Source: Parapristionchus giblindavisi (lineage: Eukaryota; Nematoda; Chromadorea; Rhabditida; Diplogasteridae). Taken from it: a DNA stretch of 64,000 nucleotides. The position numbers and the translations under genes are program-made. Shown here piece after piece: positions 21,454 to 33,199 of this stretch. The notes under the pieces were generated by a model. That model saw only the letters and a program-made list of their open reading frames with translations, did no database searches and was not told the DNA's origin. The stretch lies in contig CALSFV010000440.1 of NCBI GenBank assembly GCA_943737045.1, forward strand, positions 62,001 to 126,000. Reading direction: 5' to 3'. Within the stretch, counting starts at the first letter, position 1, and the number at the start of each line of letters is the position of its first letter.

Positions 21454-24380
21454 ATGGCATTATCATCGAGAGAGATCTGTAGATATTTTGTATCTGGACA
21501 ATGCAAATTTGGTGATAGATGTACTTATGCTCATGAAAGATCATCATCCACTCCTAATATATGTAGATTCAATGAAAGAGGAACGTAAGTGATTATGATA
21601 ATGACGATTTAGTCATTCAATTGGTGTAATTTAGATGTGCATATGGAAATGCATGTAGATATGATCATGTGAAAAGAAAGAAAGATGATATATCAAAAGG
21701 AATGAAACCACCTCCTCCACCTACTCTTGCTCAAAAGAGTAATCTTAATGCAGGTTAGAGCATACAAGGATATGATGAATGTCATATATGATATATCATT
21801 GTAGATGCTCCAGCCTTCATTCCTTCATGGTTAAAGAAACCATCAATGGAAGATGGGGGATCATATGCTATGGCGGCTGGTTCAACTCCTTCTGTTGGTT
21901 ACTCTTCCTGTGTTAAAGTAGAAGGCTGTAATGTATTATAGGTTCCACTTCCATTACTCTGTCCTTATCATGAATTGGATAATTGTCCAGAGTCAGTTTA
22001 TCTTTATAATGCGGAGTTCAGGAAAATGCAAGAAAATGCGGGAAATGCTGTTCAGAAGTACATGTGGAAAATGCTCAATTTTAGCTCAAAAAAAATGGTT
22101 TTATACACTTTAAAAGTGTTGAATCTCTTTATATCATGGAAAACAAATAAATTTTTATGACGTATCCTGCTGAAACAAATATGGTATGATCCTTTTTGAG
22201 CACCTTAAGTCGGAAATCAAAATTCTGCGAAAGATCAACTTAGCGCTTCCATATTTCAAATTGTCACTTGTCATCAATAAAATGCGTCCACAACACTGTT
22301 TGCGACTATATACGTTGATATTAAACGAAAAACCCATTAAAATTTGCTTAAAATCAACTAAAATGAGCATTTTCCGGCTGAACTTCTGAACAGCATTTTC
22401 CAAGTTCTGAACACTGCATTAATCTCTCCAATCAATATCTAATAGATTGAATTCAGTGAAGAGACTTGTCAATATGTTCATGGTCTTAAATGTGAATTGT
22501 GTAATAAGAATGTACTCCATCCTATGAGTGAAGTTAGTCTATTTTATCTAAAGACCAAAGATCATTATTCTTTTTCTCTCAAAAGACCAAAGATCGTTAT
22601 TCTTTTTCTCTCAAAAGACCAAAGATCATTATTCTTTTTCTCTCAAAAGACCAAAGATCATTATTCTTTTTCTCTCAAAAGACCAAAGATCATTATTCTT
22701 TTTCTCTCAAAAGACCAAAGATCATTATTCTTTTTCTCTCAAAAGACCAAAGATCATTATTCTTTTTTCTCTCAAAAGATCAAAGATCATTACTCTTTTT
22801 CTCTCGAAAGATCAAAGATCATTATTCTTTTTCTCTCAAACGATCAAAGATCATTACTCTTTTTCTCTCGAAAGATCAAAGATCATTATTCTTTTTCTCT
22901 CAAAAGACCAAAGATCATTATTCTTTTTCTCTCAAAAGACCAAAGGTCATTATTCTTTTTCTCTCAAAAGACCAAAGATCATTATTCTTTTTCTCTCAAA
23001 AGACCAAAGATCATTATTCTTTTTCTCTCAAAAGACCAAAGATCATTTTTCTTTTTTTCTCTTAAAAGACCAAAGATCATTATTCTTTTTCTCTCAAAAG
23101 ACCAAAGATCATTTTTCTTTTTCTCTCGTAAGATCAAAGATCATAATTAATTATTCCCAATTAAGGAACAACAAAGTATTCATATTGCTGAATGTACACA
23201 GAAACACGAAGAAGATATGCATGTATGTTATATTATTATGATTAAACTTGTAATATATTCATAATACCAGAGAGCATTCGTTGAACAAAGGAGCAAAGAG
23301 AAAACGTGTGGAATTTGTATGGAGAACATTTTTGAGAAGGTATTTATTATAATAATCACAATCTTCTTATATTATAAGTATATTATTGAATTACTGATCG
23401 TTCTATAATATGAGTTATGATTCTCAATCACAATCGTTGTTCTTTAGAATCTTCGTTTTGGTATTCTTGAAGGATGTAAGCACTGTTTCTGTGTTTCTTG
23501 TATAAGAGAATGGAGAGCAAAGACTAATACATTCGATACTAATATTGTCAGGTATCACATTTTCCTTTCTTACTGTGTTTTCTCAAATTTCTGTCAGTGA
23601 GTAACTAAATAGGTAATAAAAATTTGCTTTGGGTATTATGATCAATAGTATTTTTTAATAATCAATAGTATTTCTCTACTAATAGATATAATCCATTCAT
23701 ACTTTGCGGACTGATGCATAAAAATACTATTGTGTTTGAATTGTTTCTAAGGATGTTGATTATTTGTGATACAGATCATGTCCTGAGTGTCGTCAACATT
23801 CTGACTTTGTTGTTCCTTGTGTGATATGGATGGAAGATAAAGATGAAAAGGAACTTTTATTCACTATGTTTAGAGAGAATACAAAGAAGAAACCATGCAA
23901 GTATTATGTAGTACGTTCATATCTTCATTTATTCATTATATTAATTCATATCTAATTGTAGCCATATTCAAGAGGAGATTGTCCATTTGGTAATCGTTGT
24001 TTCTATAAACATGAGAATCCCGATGGAAGTAGTCCTATTGATTACGAACCTGGACAAATTGATAGAAAAAGAGTATGTATTCATTCAATTCACAATTATT
24101 GATTGTATTGATTGATTTAATAGGATCGACGTCTTTTAATGTCTCATTTCTTATTCCCTGAAGAAGAAGATGATGATGATGACAGTTTTGATATCCTTGA
24201 GTATTTTCTTTCAGAGGCTGGACGTGGATTGAATTATACTGTAAGTTCTCTTTTATATATATTATAATTATAATTTATTTGTAGAGGCGTATGGATTCAA
24301 ATGGACTACGAAGAGATCTGATTGATGAAGTTGCTAATGAATTAATCAGAGAAGCACAACGAAGAAATCGAAGAAACTGA
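21454..24380 (+). CDS. Makorin-type RING E3 ubiquitin ligase with CCCH zinc fingers
   Basis: Twelve exons close in frame to 388 residues: 21454-21584, 21635-21753, 21805-21893, 21942-21995, 22446-22532, 23166-23222, 23271-23339, 23448-23551, 23775-23907, 23962-24072, 24124-24240, 24285-24380. Domain order is that of makorin: two N-terminal CCCH fingers (CRYFVSGQCKFGDRCTYAH, CRFNERGTCAYGNACRYDH), a middle CCCH (CPYHELDNC...CQYVH), the makorin Cys/His motif (CELCNKNVLHPM...AECTQKHEEDMH), a C3HC4 RING (CGICMENIF ... CKHCFCVSCIREWR ... CPECR), and a C-terminal CCCH (CKYYPYSRGDCPFGNRCFYKH). Makorins are RNA-binding ubiquitin ligases; the nematode member LEP-2 acts in the LIN-28/let-7 pathway. Intron 5 is a 32-bp minisatellite and intron 4 contains a small palindrome. 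The exon 4/5 junction is the least certain. Confidence 0.95.
21996..22445. repeat. Imperfect palindrome in makorin intron 4
   Basis: The 450-base intron contains inverted arms: GCTGTTCAGAAGTACATGTGG near 22044 is mirrored by an imperfect complement near 22380 (TTCTGAACAGC), and GAAAATGCTCAATTTTAG by AAAATGAGCATTTTCC. Several short direct variants of GAAAATGC also occur. It looks like a decayed fold-back or MITE. Confidence 0.55.
22540..23150. repeat. 32-bp minisatellite filling makorin intron 5
   Basis: About 19 tandem copies of a 32-base unit containing AAAGACCAAAGATCATTATT followed by a CTTTTTCTCTC pyrimidine tract. Copies differ by single bases (a CTCGAAAGATCAAAG variant is interspersed around 22800-22880). 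The array has no stop in one frame and so imitates a 217-codon gene, but it lies between makorin exons ending at 22532 and starting at 23166. Confidence 0.92.
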
Positions 24381-24700
24381 AGAATGGATCATATATTTAC
24401 ATACATATAATTTATAGTGAATGATATAAATGATATATCGAGACAGTAATTTTTATGATATTGTAGTACTTATTTACTCGTTTCTTTATTTTGATTCAAT
24501 GGTTAATCCACTTAATACATTTCATCAGTGTATCATTACAATTCCATATATATACATAATATCACAGTTAAATGTTATAATGTCGGATTCAATCAATAAA
24601 CTAAAATATTTAATAATTGTGCACTTTATGGGTGTGTATGGGAAATCTGTTAGAGTCAGATGCATAATGCATATTTATTGTTTGTATTTATAATTCTCAT
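24381..24700. other. Gap between makorin and the helical-protein gene
   Basis: 320 AT-rich bases with no recognisable exon. It holds the makorin 3' UTR and the 5' region of the next plus-strand gene; the short spacing in the same orientation would suit a polycistronic unit. Confidence 0.45.
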
Positions 24701-26311
24701 ATGTATGGGATGATTGATTTAGGAATGGAATATGTAACTAGTTTAGATGAATCATCAATAGCATTATCTATTGTTGATTCAATTCGTTCATCCACGGATG
24801 CTCCAATGAATAGTTGTATCCAAGCTGCTATATCCACTTTAACTACTATAAATGACAATATTAAGTAATTTAACAGAATATACATCACTCAATAATCGAT
24901 AAAATACTGTAGATCATGTGAGAAATTGGATGGAGTATTAGATAAACTAGTTCATTTCAATGTAAATGTGAATGAATGTAGAGATGGAAGAGATCTTAAT
25001 CATCTAAAGAATATCATAATTGAATTATGTATGCAGAAGGAAGAAGTAATTACAATATTATCCATTTCATCTTTATATTATATACGTACCTTTAGTTAAC
25101 CAATACTGTAAGAGAATGTGATGACTCACTAATTGAATCACTTCGGGTATATTGTGATATTCTTGTAAGCTATTTCTTCTTTTGTATTTATTTATCATAT
25201 TTATTTTAGAGGAAAACTCTGCCTGAAGTAGCTCAAAATGAGGTTAATGATCTTGAAGTTGTAAAGAATCTTGTTGAATTATACGTAAAGGTTTAATTTA
25301 TATAGATTATGTATTTTTAAATGTAGTTGGTTAAAGGAACAAAAAGAAGTAGTATCACTATGTATAATAGAATCAATTGAAGTAATAGCTTCTGTATCTC
25401 CTTCTATTGTTATTACATTCCTTGCTGATTCACCTTTACTAGGTTTGTATATGAGTACATATATAAGTATATATTTGGTCATTACAGTATCTCTATCATC
25501 TCGTCTTTCGTCTACTACAGTAACTTCATCTCAAGATTTTGATAAGATGGATATATCAATCTTATCATTAATGAGTAAAATTCTTTCATCATCTTCGTCT
25601 CCTCCAATTGATACACTCCGTTGGTTAATCAATATATTATTTATTCTCTATCATTATATTATCAGAATTCCTTGATATTCAATTCGCTTATCGTTTATGG
25701 AACTTTTTCCATAATGGATGTATTCAATCTATTCATGTTCTAGTTTTACTTCACAAATGGTAATCATACAATAATGTTTATAGTTATTGATTAATTCAGG
25801 AGATTAAATGATCCATCTACAGTAATCTTAGCTCTTTCACAGAACCCTCATTCTAATATAGGTGAGAAATTGATTGAATATTGTATCAGAGAACCATCGA
25901 AAGACAAATTTGAGTAAGTCTTCATCTTATCGCTATATATATTACATTTCATTCGTTTAGATTATTGGAAGGAATTTTCTCTGATACGGAAATTGTTTCG
26001 TCTATATTCTATAGCAATGATCTAGGAGTATGTTTATATTAAATATATGAATACAAAGAATGATTTGATTAGGTTCTAATGCATGTATGTGGTCAACATT
26101 TATTGAATGAAGAGAATGAAGATATAAGAAGGAGTATACTCAAGTTCTTCATTATAGCTGGTATTTATACTATTCCCCATATTATATAATATGATAGTTA
26201 TATTATTAAGGTTCAAATGGATATGGTGATTGTCATGCGATTGAATCAGTTGAATCATGTACAATGAATGATCCCCTTGTTGATGAAGCAAGACAAGCAT
26301 TAGTGAAATAA
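24701..26311 (+). CDS. Unrecognised all-helical (ARM/HEAT-like) protein
   Basis: Eleven exons can be joined with consistent phase to 380 residues: 24701-24864, 24913-25045, 25096-25164, 25210-25284, 25337-25442, 25488-25619, 25666-25759, 25800-25913, 25961-26027, 26073-26160, 26211-26311. The product is built of successive amphipathic helices with leucine/isoleucine spacing reminiscent of armadillo or HEAT repeats (for example EVVSLCIIESIEVIASVSP, then IHVLVLLHKWRLNDPSTVIL, then EDIRRSILKFFIIAG). The overall pattern faintly recalls the proteasome chaperone PSMD5/S5b or the Hsp70 exchange factor HspBP1, but I see no decisive motif. No signal peptide or membrane segment. Start chosen at the first ATG with open frame after makorin; another ATG 3 codons later is possible. 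The exon 4/5 and 6/7 junctions were chosen to preserve frame. Confidence 0.7.
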
Positions 26312-26375
26312 AACATAGCTAACTTTATCTACAAATACTTAAACAAGAGTAAATGATAACATAGAAGTAGTGTAT

Positions 26376-27185
26376 TCACTTAATCTTTTGCCATCTATGT
26401 GGAGGCCATATGATATGTGTTGCCCTTCCATGTATTAATCCATAGCTCACCTTAATATATTTATGATATTCCCGGTGTTGTAGTGTATAGCTCAAATATA
26501 GTGTACATGTATTGAATAAAAGTGGATTCCTTATTTAAAAATTGTAAAAGTTGTAGAATGAACTAACCGGTCCGAATTTATTACTGTCATGGGCATTTTT
26601 CTCATTATCACTTTCCATCCAACAATGACCTTCAGGTACAATGAATAATTCTCCCATTGGCTTACGTCTGAATTAATACGTATCTAATGAATTCATTTAT
26701 CATTATATACATTAAAATATTTATCAATACCTTACTAAATTTCCTTCCAATGCAGTTATTCTCTTAATCAATACTTTACTTGAATCCCTTGGAGATCTAC
26801 AATTAAATGTTCATTAAAGATAATGTATCTACACCATATCTTTATTTAAGAGCATAAAAATCAAGATATGATAAACTTTAATAATTGTTTATGATGTATT
26901 CTTTAAAAACTACTTTAGATAACGTACGTGAATGTGTATATATCTCCTAATTCAGGATTGTCTAGATGTCTAGTGGAGAGCCATACAATATCCCTTTCAA
27001 GAACAGAAGCTTGAGATCCTTCTAGAGTCGGAAACATAGACGAACCCTATTTATAAACTAGGAAAGAATTTTGGAAGGAAGGAAAAATTTACCTGGACAG
27101 AGGCTGGATGACCAATCTTATCGAAGAAAGTAACAATTGCACATCCACTAACCGCAGCTTGACCGAATATGGATAATAATCGCAT
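26376..27185 (-). CDS. IMMP2L: Mitochondrial inner membrane protease subunit 2 (IMP2-like)
   Basis: Five exons close in frame to 150 residues: 27093-27185, 26928-27046, 26731-26796, 26568-26667, 26376-26450. This S26-type signal peptidase removes sorting signals of intermembrane-space proteins at the mitochondrial inner membrane. Seen: the catalytic serine box [20 protein letters not shown]; the catalytic lysine in [12 protein letters not shown]; the conserved GHCWMESDN; and the C-terminal [20 protein letters not shown] followed by HRWQKIK, closely matching IMP2. An N-terminal hydrophobic stretch could anchor it. It converges with the upstream helical gene (64 bases between stop codons) and diverges from the kinesin gene. 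Confidence 0.96.
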
Positions 27186-27695
27186 TCTAACTAATTTTCT
27201 GTTTCTACAGAAATTTACATTGCATCGCAAGTTTTGAAAGAAAAAATAAAACAGTTTGCAATTTCATTGGCAAATTGCCAAAAAAAACTTTTTAACATTA
27301 CAAGGGGCTATTTTGCAACGGCATTTTTAAAACCCTTTTGCATCACAATGTTTTTACATTAAAACGAATCGAATGGTATGCATATTAAGCATTTAAAAAA
27401 ATCTATATATTTATCCGAAACGAGCTAAATTTATTTTATAAAGAAATGTATTTTCCACGACTTGGCGCAAGCTAAATTTGAACTGTCAATTACTGTATTT
27501 TTGGGCCACGCCGCGCGAAGATTGAAATCTAATTTAATTTTCACAGTATCGTAATTATACAATTTATTTCTTTAATTTATGAACTGTCGCCTTGATTGAT
27601 TGTAGTAAGTCTATTTCGACTGTATCACGCGTGCTCATAACATTCTTCCAATTGTATACTTTTGTATTTCAGTAACTCTATCTTTTGCTGATTAA
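27186..27695. promoter_or_regulatory. Divergent promoter between IMMP2L and the MKLP1 kinesin
   Basis: 510 AT-rich bases between divergent start codons. A TTTCAG lies 24 bases before the kinesin ATG and an ATTAG 5 bases before the IMMP2L ATG. Includes a CACGCCGCGCG patch near 27507. No defined regulatory motif recognised. Confidence 0.45.
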
Positions 27696-30600
27696 ATGTC
27701 GAGCAATAGGAAGTAAGTATACATATTAGAAAATTTATTTGATATATTTTTCCGTCCTATTGAGACGTGCACATACTCCGGGTGATCGTGGTGCCACCAA
27801 ACAGAAGAAATCTAGTTCACAAAAGGAATCAGTTGAAGTAGTATGTAGATTAACACCGTATCAAGGAGTGAATCCATGTTTGATGCTCGTGGATGATAAT
27901 TTACTCCAATGTGTTGCTCCCAGTGGAGTATATCAAAGAAATGGTCATCCCTATGTGAGTATTTTGTGTGTGATGGGACATTAGATATAAGATGTATATT
28001 TACAGCCAGATAAATACTACGAATTTGGCCAAGTTTTTGATGAGACTGATACACAGAAAGATGTATTCGAAAGGACTTCATTGGATCTCATTGAACATCT
28101 CATTACTGGAAAGAATAGTCTTCTCTTCACATATGGAGTTAGTTCTAATCAAAAATGTAATCATAATGTATGAGTAACTTAAGGTAACTGGTAGTGGAAA
28201 GACTTATACAATGACTGGTAATGCATGCCCTACAAAGTGTGGAATTCTTCCTCGTACTCTTGACACAATATTCAATTCTATAGAGAATAAAATGGACAAA
28301 TGTGTATTTTATCCGACTGGAAAGAACACATTCGACATTAGATCAGAGGTATGTAGATATCTTTCGTTCTATTCATATCTATCATTAACATATATGAAGG
28401 TGTTTTAATCTGCATACAAAAATGAAAAGTTAAATGTTTGCAGATCGAAGCAAAGATGGAAAGACGAAGAATGCAGTATTCATCCAATCATATCGATGAT
28501 AATAGATATACTGAACATAAAAGAGTTAGTGACATTGTTGTATCATTCTAATCATGTGTTATAGGTTGATGGATACAATGAAGGATACGTGTGTTCTGTC
28601 TTTGTATCATATCTGGAAATCTATAATAACAACATTTATGATCTCCTTGATAATGCTGAAACTCCTCAATCGATTGATACTTGTATGGATAATAATAGAA
28701 TGGTTTACGTGAAGAATATACAAGAAGTAGAAGTAGATAATGCAGATGAAGCATTGCAACTACTAGTTCAAGGTATCATCATATATAATTGATATTATGA
28801 ATGAATACATATGATAGGTGATGAACGTCGTCGTCGTTGTGATACTCTTCTCAATAAAGAATCATCACGATCTCATTCTATATTCAATATCAAATTAGTC
28901 ATGGCTCCATGTCATGATGAATACTATCCTATTATGTAACTTGATATTCATTATTGATTAAGTATTAAATATTGATTGATTATAGGGATGGAAGTCGTAT
29001 TGTAGTCAGTCAATTATCATTGGTTGATTTGGCTGGAAGTGAAAGAGCAAAGAGAACATTGAATACAGGAGAAAGATTGAATGAAGCTAGTAAAATCAAT
29101 CAGAGTTTAATGACTCTTCGACAATGCTTCGAGAAACTCCGGTATACTGTCAAAACGAAAAAAAGTGAAACATTTAAGACAAAACTTCTGAACATTCTCA
29201 TTTTAAGAATTTTCACTGCCTTGCTTAGTGTGGATCTGTTTGTCCAATGTAGTTACGTAGAGTAAAAGCGGAAAAATTTTAAAAAAATACCAATTTTCAT
29301 CTGCTAAAAAATTAGCAGATCAAAATTGGTATACTGTGGCATACTGTAGAATCTTACTGTAAATGATCTCTCCGCCTAATTATGGATTTTTCTATCATTA
29401 CATGACTCCCTACAGCGAATTTACACAGTTTGGATCTTGGCATTAATCAGACCGCAAAATCTTACCGTATACGAGTTTTACAACAGCGAGATATTTAATA
29501 ATTTTTCTTCATAGATCTATTAGGCTAGCCCACTCTTTGTCAAATTCAATTTCACAAATGCTTCTCTTCTTTTCGTTTTGGCATCAATGTTATTTATTAA
29601 TATCTATCTCAACATTTCCCTACACTCATTTCTAGTCAGCATACATTTTCGGCGTCCTCGCCGGATTTTATTTATATATTGGGTTGATCTAGAAAAATTG
29701 ATATTTTTCGCATGAAAAATGAGCTTTATATAGTGGGTCAATCCTGAAAATGAGCCATGTACAATGGGTAGATCCTTTCACTGTGAGGATATGAAAATCT
29801 TTCAATTGTAATAAGAATAGACTTCACAATCGCTTGATTAGTCAGTATTTCCGATATCGAAAACGACGACAATACTTTATAATATAATATAAGTAATATA
29901 TTTAGAAAGAATCAACGAAGTGTAAATGGTCTTCAGGAGTCAATTCCTTATAGAGATACCAAATTGACATATCTATTCAAGAACTTCTTTGAAGGAGCTG
30001 GAAAAGTATGATATCACTCAGTATACGGTATACTGTCAATATCTAATTTAAGGTTCGAATGATCATTTGTGCCAATCCTCGTCCTGATGATTACGAAGAG
30101 AATATCGTATGTTCAGTTTTACAAATTTGAAAATAAATAATTAAATTGTTTAGAATGTTCTGTCGTTTGCTGAGGAATCACAAGGAATACAAACTTCATA
30201 TGAAACAAATAGATTAGAGGTTAATCATTCTTACTTTATCTCTATCCTTTATCATATTTCTTGCATTATAGACCTTTCAATCAATATCCCGTCCTAATGT
30301 TCCCCGTCGATTCTTCTCGTCTTGGAACAAAGAAATCGATAATGTATTGTTAAGTGAGTACATATTGATTGATTCTTATCACGGGTCTCCTGTAAAAGTG
30401 TAGCAACGCCTGCTACTAGGAAAATTTTTTTGTCTCCGATTTCGATAAAAGTCCTTTGGTAGATATGGTTGGAAGCCATGAGACTGCCTAGCTACTTGAT
30501 TAGGCCAAAATCGCAGATTATCGATTTTTTGTGATCTACCCTGAAAATGATCATAAACACTATCTGAGAGAATTCAACAACTGGATTATTTTTTGGTATC

Positions 30601-32643
30601 GATGAAAAATGATTTTTTTCTGTTTTCTGTGTGATAATTACAGGCTACATGAGTGAAGTACACTGGTACGCTTCAGGGGGTGACCACACAACGGTTTGGC
30701 AACTTTTCCTAAAAAGTTTATTTCTAATCCAATCGATGCGCGAGTGTGCGCAATGTAATCCTTGGGTAATTCTAAGAAACTATTGTCCAGGGGAGTTTTT
30801 TGATAAAAGATCAACGAACGCCGGAATCGGGAATTTTTGGAAAAAATTTTCACATTTAATTAATTTTCACTAGTTCACCATAACAAGCCTACAACTTTTT
30901 ATTTGCTTTAACCGCTTCTACATATCATAACACAGCTTCAGTATAAAAATCATATTTAAAAAAAATACGTATTAGATGAAAAAATTGTTTTTATAACGAA
31001 AATCGTAATTATGGTGTGCACCTACAGTAATCCCTACTCGGTGAATTTGGAAATTTGGTAGTTTTAAACATATTTCACCGCTGTTCTTGACATGACTGAG
31101 GTATTCGACTACTCCTCGTCTTCGGAGTCTCATGGCGTCCAACCATATCTACCAAAGGACTTTCTTATTAATCGGAGACAAAAAAATTTTCCTAGTGGCA
31201 GAAAAGGAAGATTTTGGCTACACTTTTACAGGAGACCCGTGATATATCATATTATATTATCTATTAAAGACGTTCGTATCGAAATGGGATCAGTTAAATC
31301 ATTTGAATGGAATATATTGAATGATAACAATGATGGAGATATCGATAGTCTACGATGTTATCTTCAAATGAAATATGATAGAGATGATAAATGTAAAGAA
31401 GACTTCTCCACTCTCAGTTGGTTCTTAACCATTGTATTTATACTATATTTGAAGTATTTAGTGATGCAACTAGAGTCTATGTTGAAGAATAGATTATGTG
31501 TTGCTGATTATGATAAGAGTGAAGTGGAAGAATTGAAAGATAAGAATGAAGAACTGTATGAAAACACTTCATCACTTACAGCTAGAGTCAAGAAATTGGA
31601 GGTTCACTTTTTATTATATCATTTATCATATTATTCAATTATCTATTTTACTTTTTACAGAGAGAAAATGCATCACTGAGGAGTAGACTTCATAAGTATG
31701 AAGTAGATGATGGAGAAAGAATTGAATGTGAAGAAGAAATGAGAAGAGCTATCCGGGTAAATAGTATAATCATACTGTAGGTTAATGCATATGATTGATT
31801 GATTGTAGGAGGATGAAGAGAAGAGAAGAATGCAAAGAGGACGAACACAACAACTATTGGAAATAGCTGAAGGAGTATCACCATCAGTGGCTCAATTGAG
31901 ACATCGATTCGGTATCTCTCAAGATAATATAAAGGTTCGTCTATGAATCAACTAATTCCTTACTCATATCCACTGAGACTTATACCTCTCATTTTGTCAA
32001 TTACTCTCCCCAATTTTCAATAACGTTATCTCCTCACAATTAGTTTTCGATCTTTTTTCAAATCATTCTAGTAGAATTTTATGACAAAAAAAACGAACAC
32101 ATTTTTCTCCCGGACCGATGTATTGAATGCATTTATAAAAAAATATTATTAGTAGTATTAGTGAATCATGATTCTCCTAAATATAATTATACAGAAGGAT
32201 AGAAACAATGCCACTACGACTAGTGGAACATCTTCTTCGTCTAATGAAAATCGATATGGAAGAGCTGATAGAAATGGTTACTATAACCCAAAGTTCCATA
32301 GAAGGTATTGTAGAAATAAATGAATGTGTATAGTTTGGAGGATGTGATTTGTAGATCTCAATCAGCATCTCGAGTACTTGATCATCAACCATCTCATCGT
32401 ATACCAACTGGAAACATACTCAAAGCAAAGATGCCTCACAATACTAAATCTACAACCACTCCAACTGTTGATGAACTAAGAAAGAGTGCAGCTTATGTTG
32501 TAACTAATCAAGAAGTCGATGATGAAGGCAATATATCAACCAGTATATATAAGGTATTACATAATTTTACGTAATTCTATTAGTGATTAGCCTTTCAGAA
32601 TGAAATACTATACAGTAGTCTTCATGTGGAAAACCTTGTTTAG
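27696..32643 (+). CDS. KIF23: Kinesin-6, MKLP1/KIF23/ZEN-4-like (centralspindlin motor)
   Basis: Nineteen exons close in frame to 743 residues: 27696-27712, 27765-27954, 28006-28137, 28184-28348, 28444-28524, 28565-28772, 28818-28935, 28986-29141, 29906-30005, 30053-30106, 30154-30219, 30272-30353, 31270-31416, 31462-31601, 31661-31756, 31809-31934, 32195-32304, 32355-32553, 32599-32643. Motor motifs: [11 protein letters not shown]-loop [27 protein letters not shown], switch [12 protein letters not shown], switch [14 protein letters not shown], then [16 protein letters not shown] and [18 protein letters not shown]. The tight link to FAEESQ and a coiled coil (31462-31934), then a basic tail with [13 protein letters not shown], are kinesin-6 traits. 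In centralspindlin it bundles midzone microtubules for cytokinesis. Intron 8 (764 bp) and intron 12 (916 bp) are enlarged by repeats. Confidence 0.95.
29142..29905. repeat. Enlarged kinesin intron 8 with short inverted repeats
   Basis: 764 bases in a gene where introns are mostly 45-50. Contains a short local palindrome (CCAATTTTCATCTGCTAA / TTAGCAGATCAAAATTGG around 29290-29330), duplicated GGTATACTGT phrases, and GGGTTGATC/GGGTAGATC repeats near 29690-29770. No family assignment. Confidence 0.45.
30380..31241. mobile_element. Fold-back family A, copy 2, interrupted by a family B arm
   Basis: Begins CACGGGTCTCCTGTAAAAG and ends in the exact inverse. The outer arms match family A (CGCAGATTATCGATTTTTTG occurs here and at 48720-50355), but the middle, about 30553-31090, is a single arm of family B (ACTATCTGAG, GGTATCGATGAAAAATGATT, CCTACAGTAATCCCTA). 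Flanking 4-mers TTAT and ATAT do not match perfectly. It lies in intron 12 of the kinesin gene; exon 13 resumes 29 bases after its end. Confidence 0.8.
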
Positions 32644-32659
32644 TAAGAAATAATCGTAA

Positions 32660-32794
32660 TTAGCACATGCTTTTCACCAGCATTTCCAATGCTTCTTGCT
32701 CATTTTCCTTCCCCTTAGTCATTTCTTTCCCCAAGCTAATAACGCCTGTTACACCATTTACTGTCTGATGAGTGTCGTTGTAGGGGGAGTGCAT
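32660..32794 (-). CDS. Doubtful short ORF (44 codons)
   Basis: Opens at ATG and ends EMLVKSMC with TAA; the frame is closed by a stop about 18 codons further upstream. Its composition looks protein-like (GKENEQEALEMLVKSMC), and its codon use is less AT-biased than the neighbourhood, but no upstream exon, domain or homologue is apparent. It lies between the converging kinesin and V-ATPase genes, 17 bases after the kinesin stop. It may be the last exon of a small unrecognised gene, or 3' UTR. Confidence 0.25.
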   Translation of the reverse strand: MHSPYNDTHQTVNGVTGVISLGKEMTKGKENEQEALEMLVKSMC

Positions 32795-33199
32795 TCCTAC
32801 AGCAGGAGGAGGAACTGCTGTTCGATTCGATGATATTGAGAGGCTCACTCACGATTCACCTTGCAAAAGTGCTACCACTACTCGGCTATAATTGTTTTAC
32901 TCGTATTCTAATTCGATATGTAATTACTGTGTATTTTTAAAAAAACTGAATTGTGAATAGAACTGACCTTATTCGTGTAATTTATTTACCTATTGCAATA
33001 TATCAGCTGAATTAGACCAAATACTGATGTGTCTAGTTGAATATGAAATAACAAGTTTTCATATCTATCGGAATAAAAAATATATATTTCGGATGTCCTC
33101 TATGCAAAATAATAGTGAAAATGTACAAGAGGATATAATCTATACATGGAACGTTTCATAAGGTCACAATGAAAGAGTAATGAAGTGGGTTACGATAAC
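32795..33199. other. Intergenic stretch, no gene seen
   Basis: 405 AT-rich bases between the doubtful ORF and the V-ATPase e stop codon. No exon-like block recognised; expected to hold the V-ATPase e 3' UTR. Confidence 0.4.

Noticed and set aside
22497..23150. 217-codon open frame with repeating KDQRSLFFFSQ
   Set aside because: Mostly the makorin minisatellite intron; the first 12 codons are the end of a real exon that is spliced at 22532.
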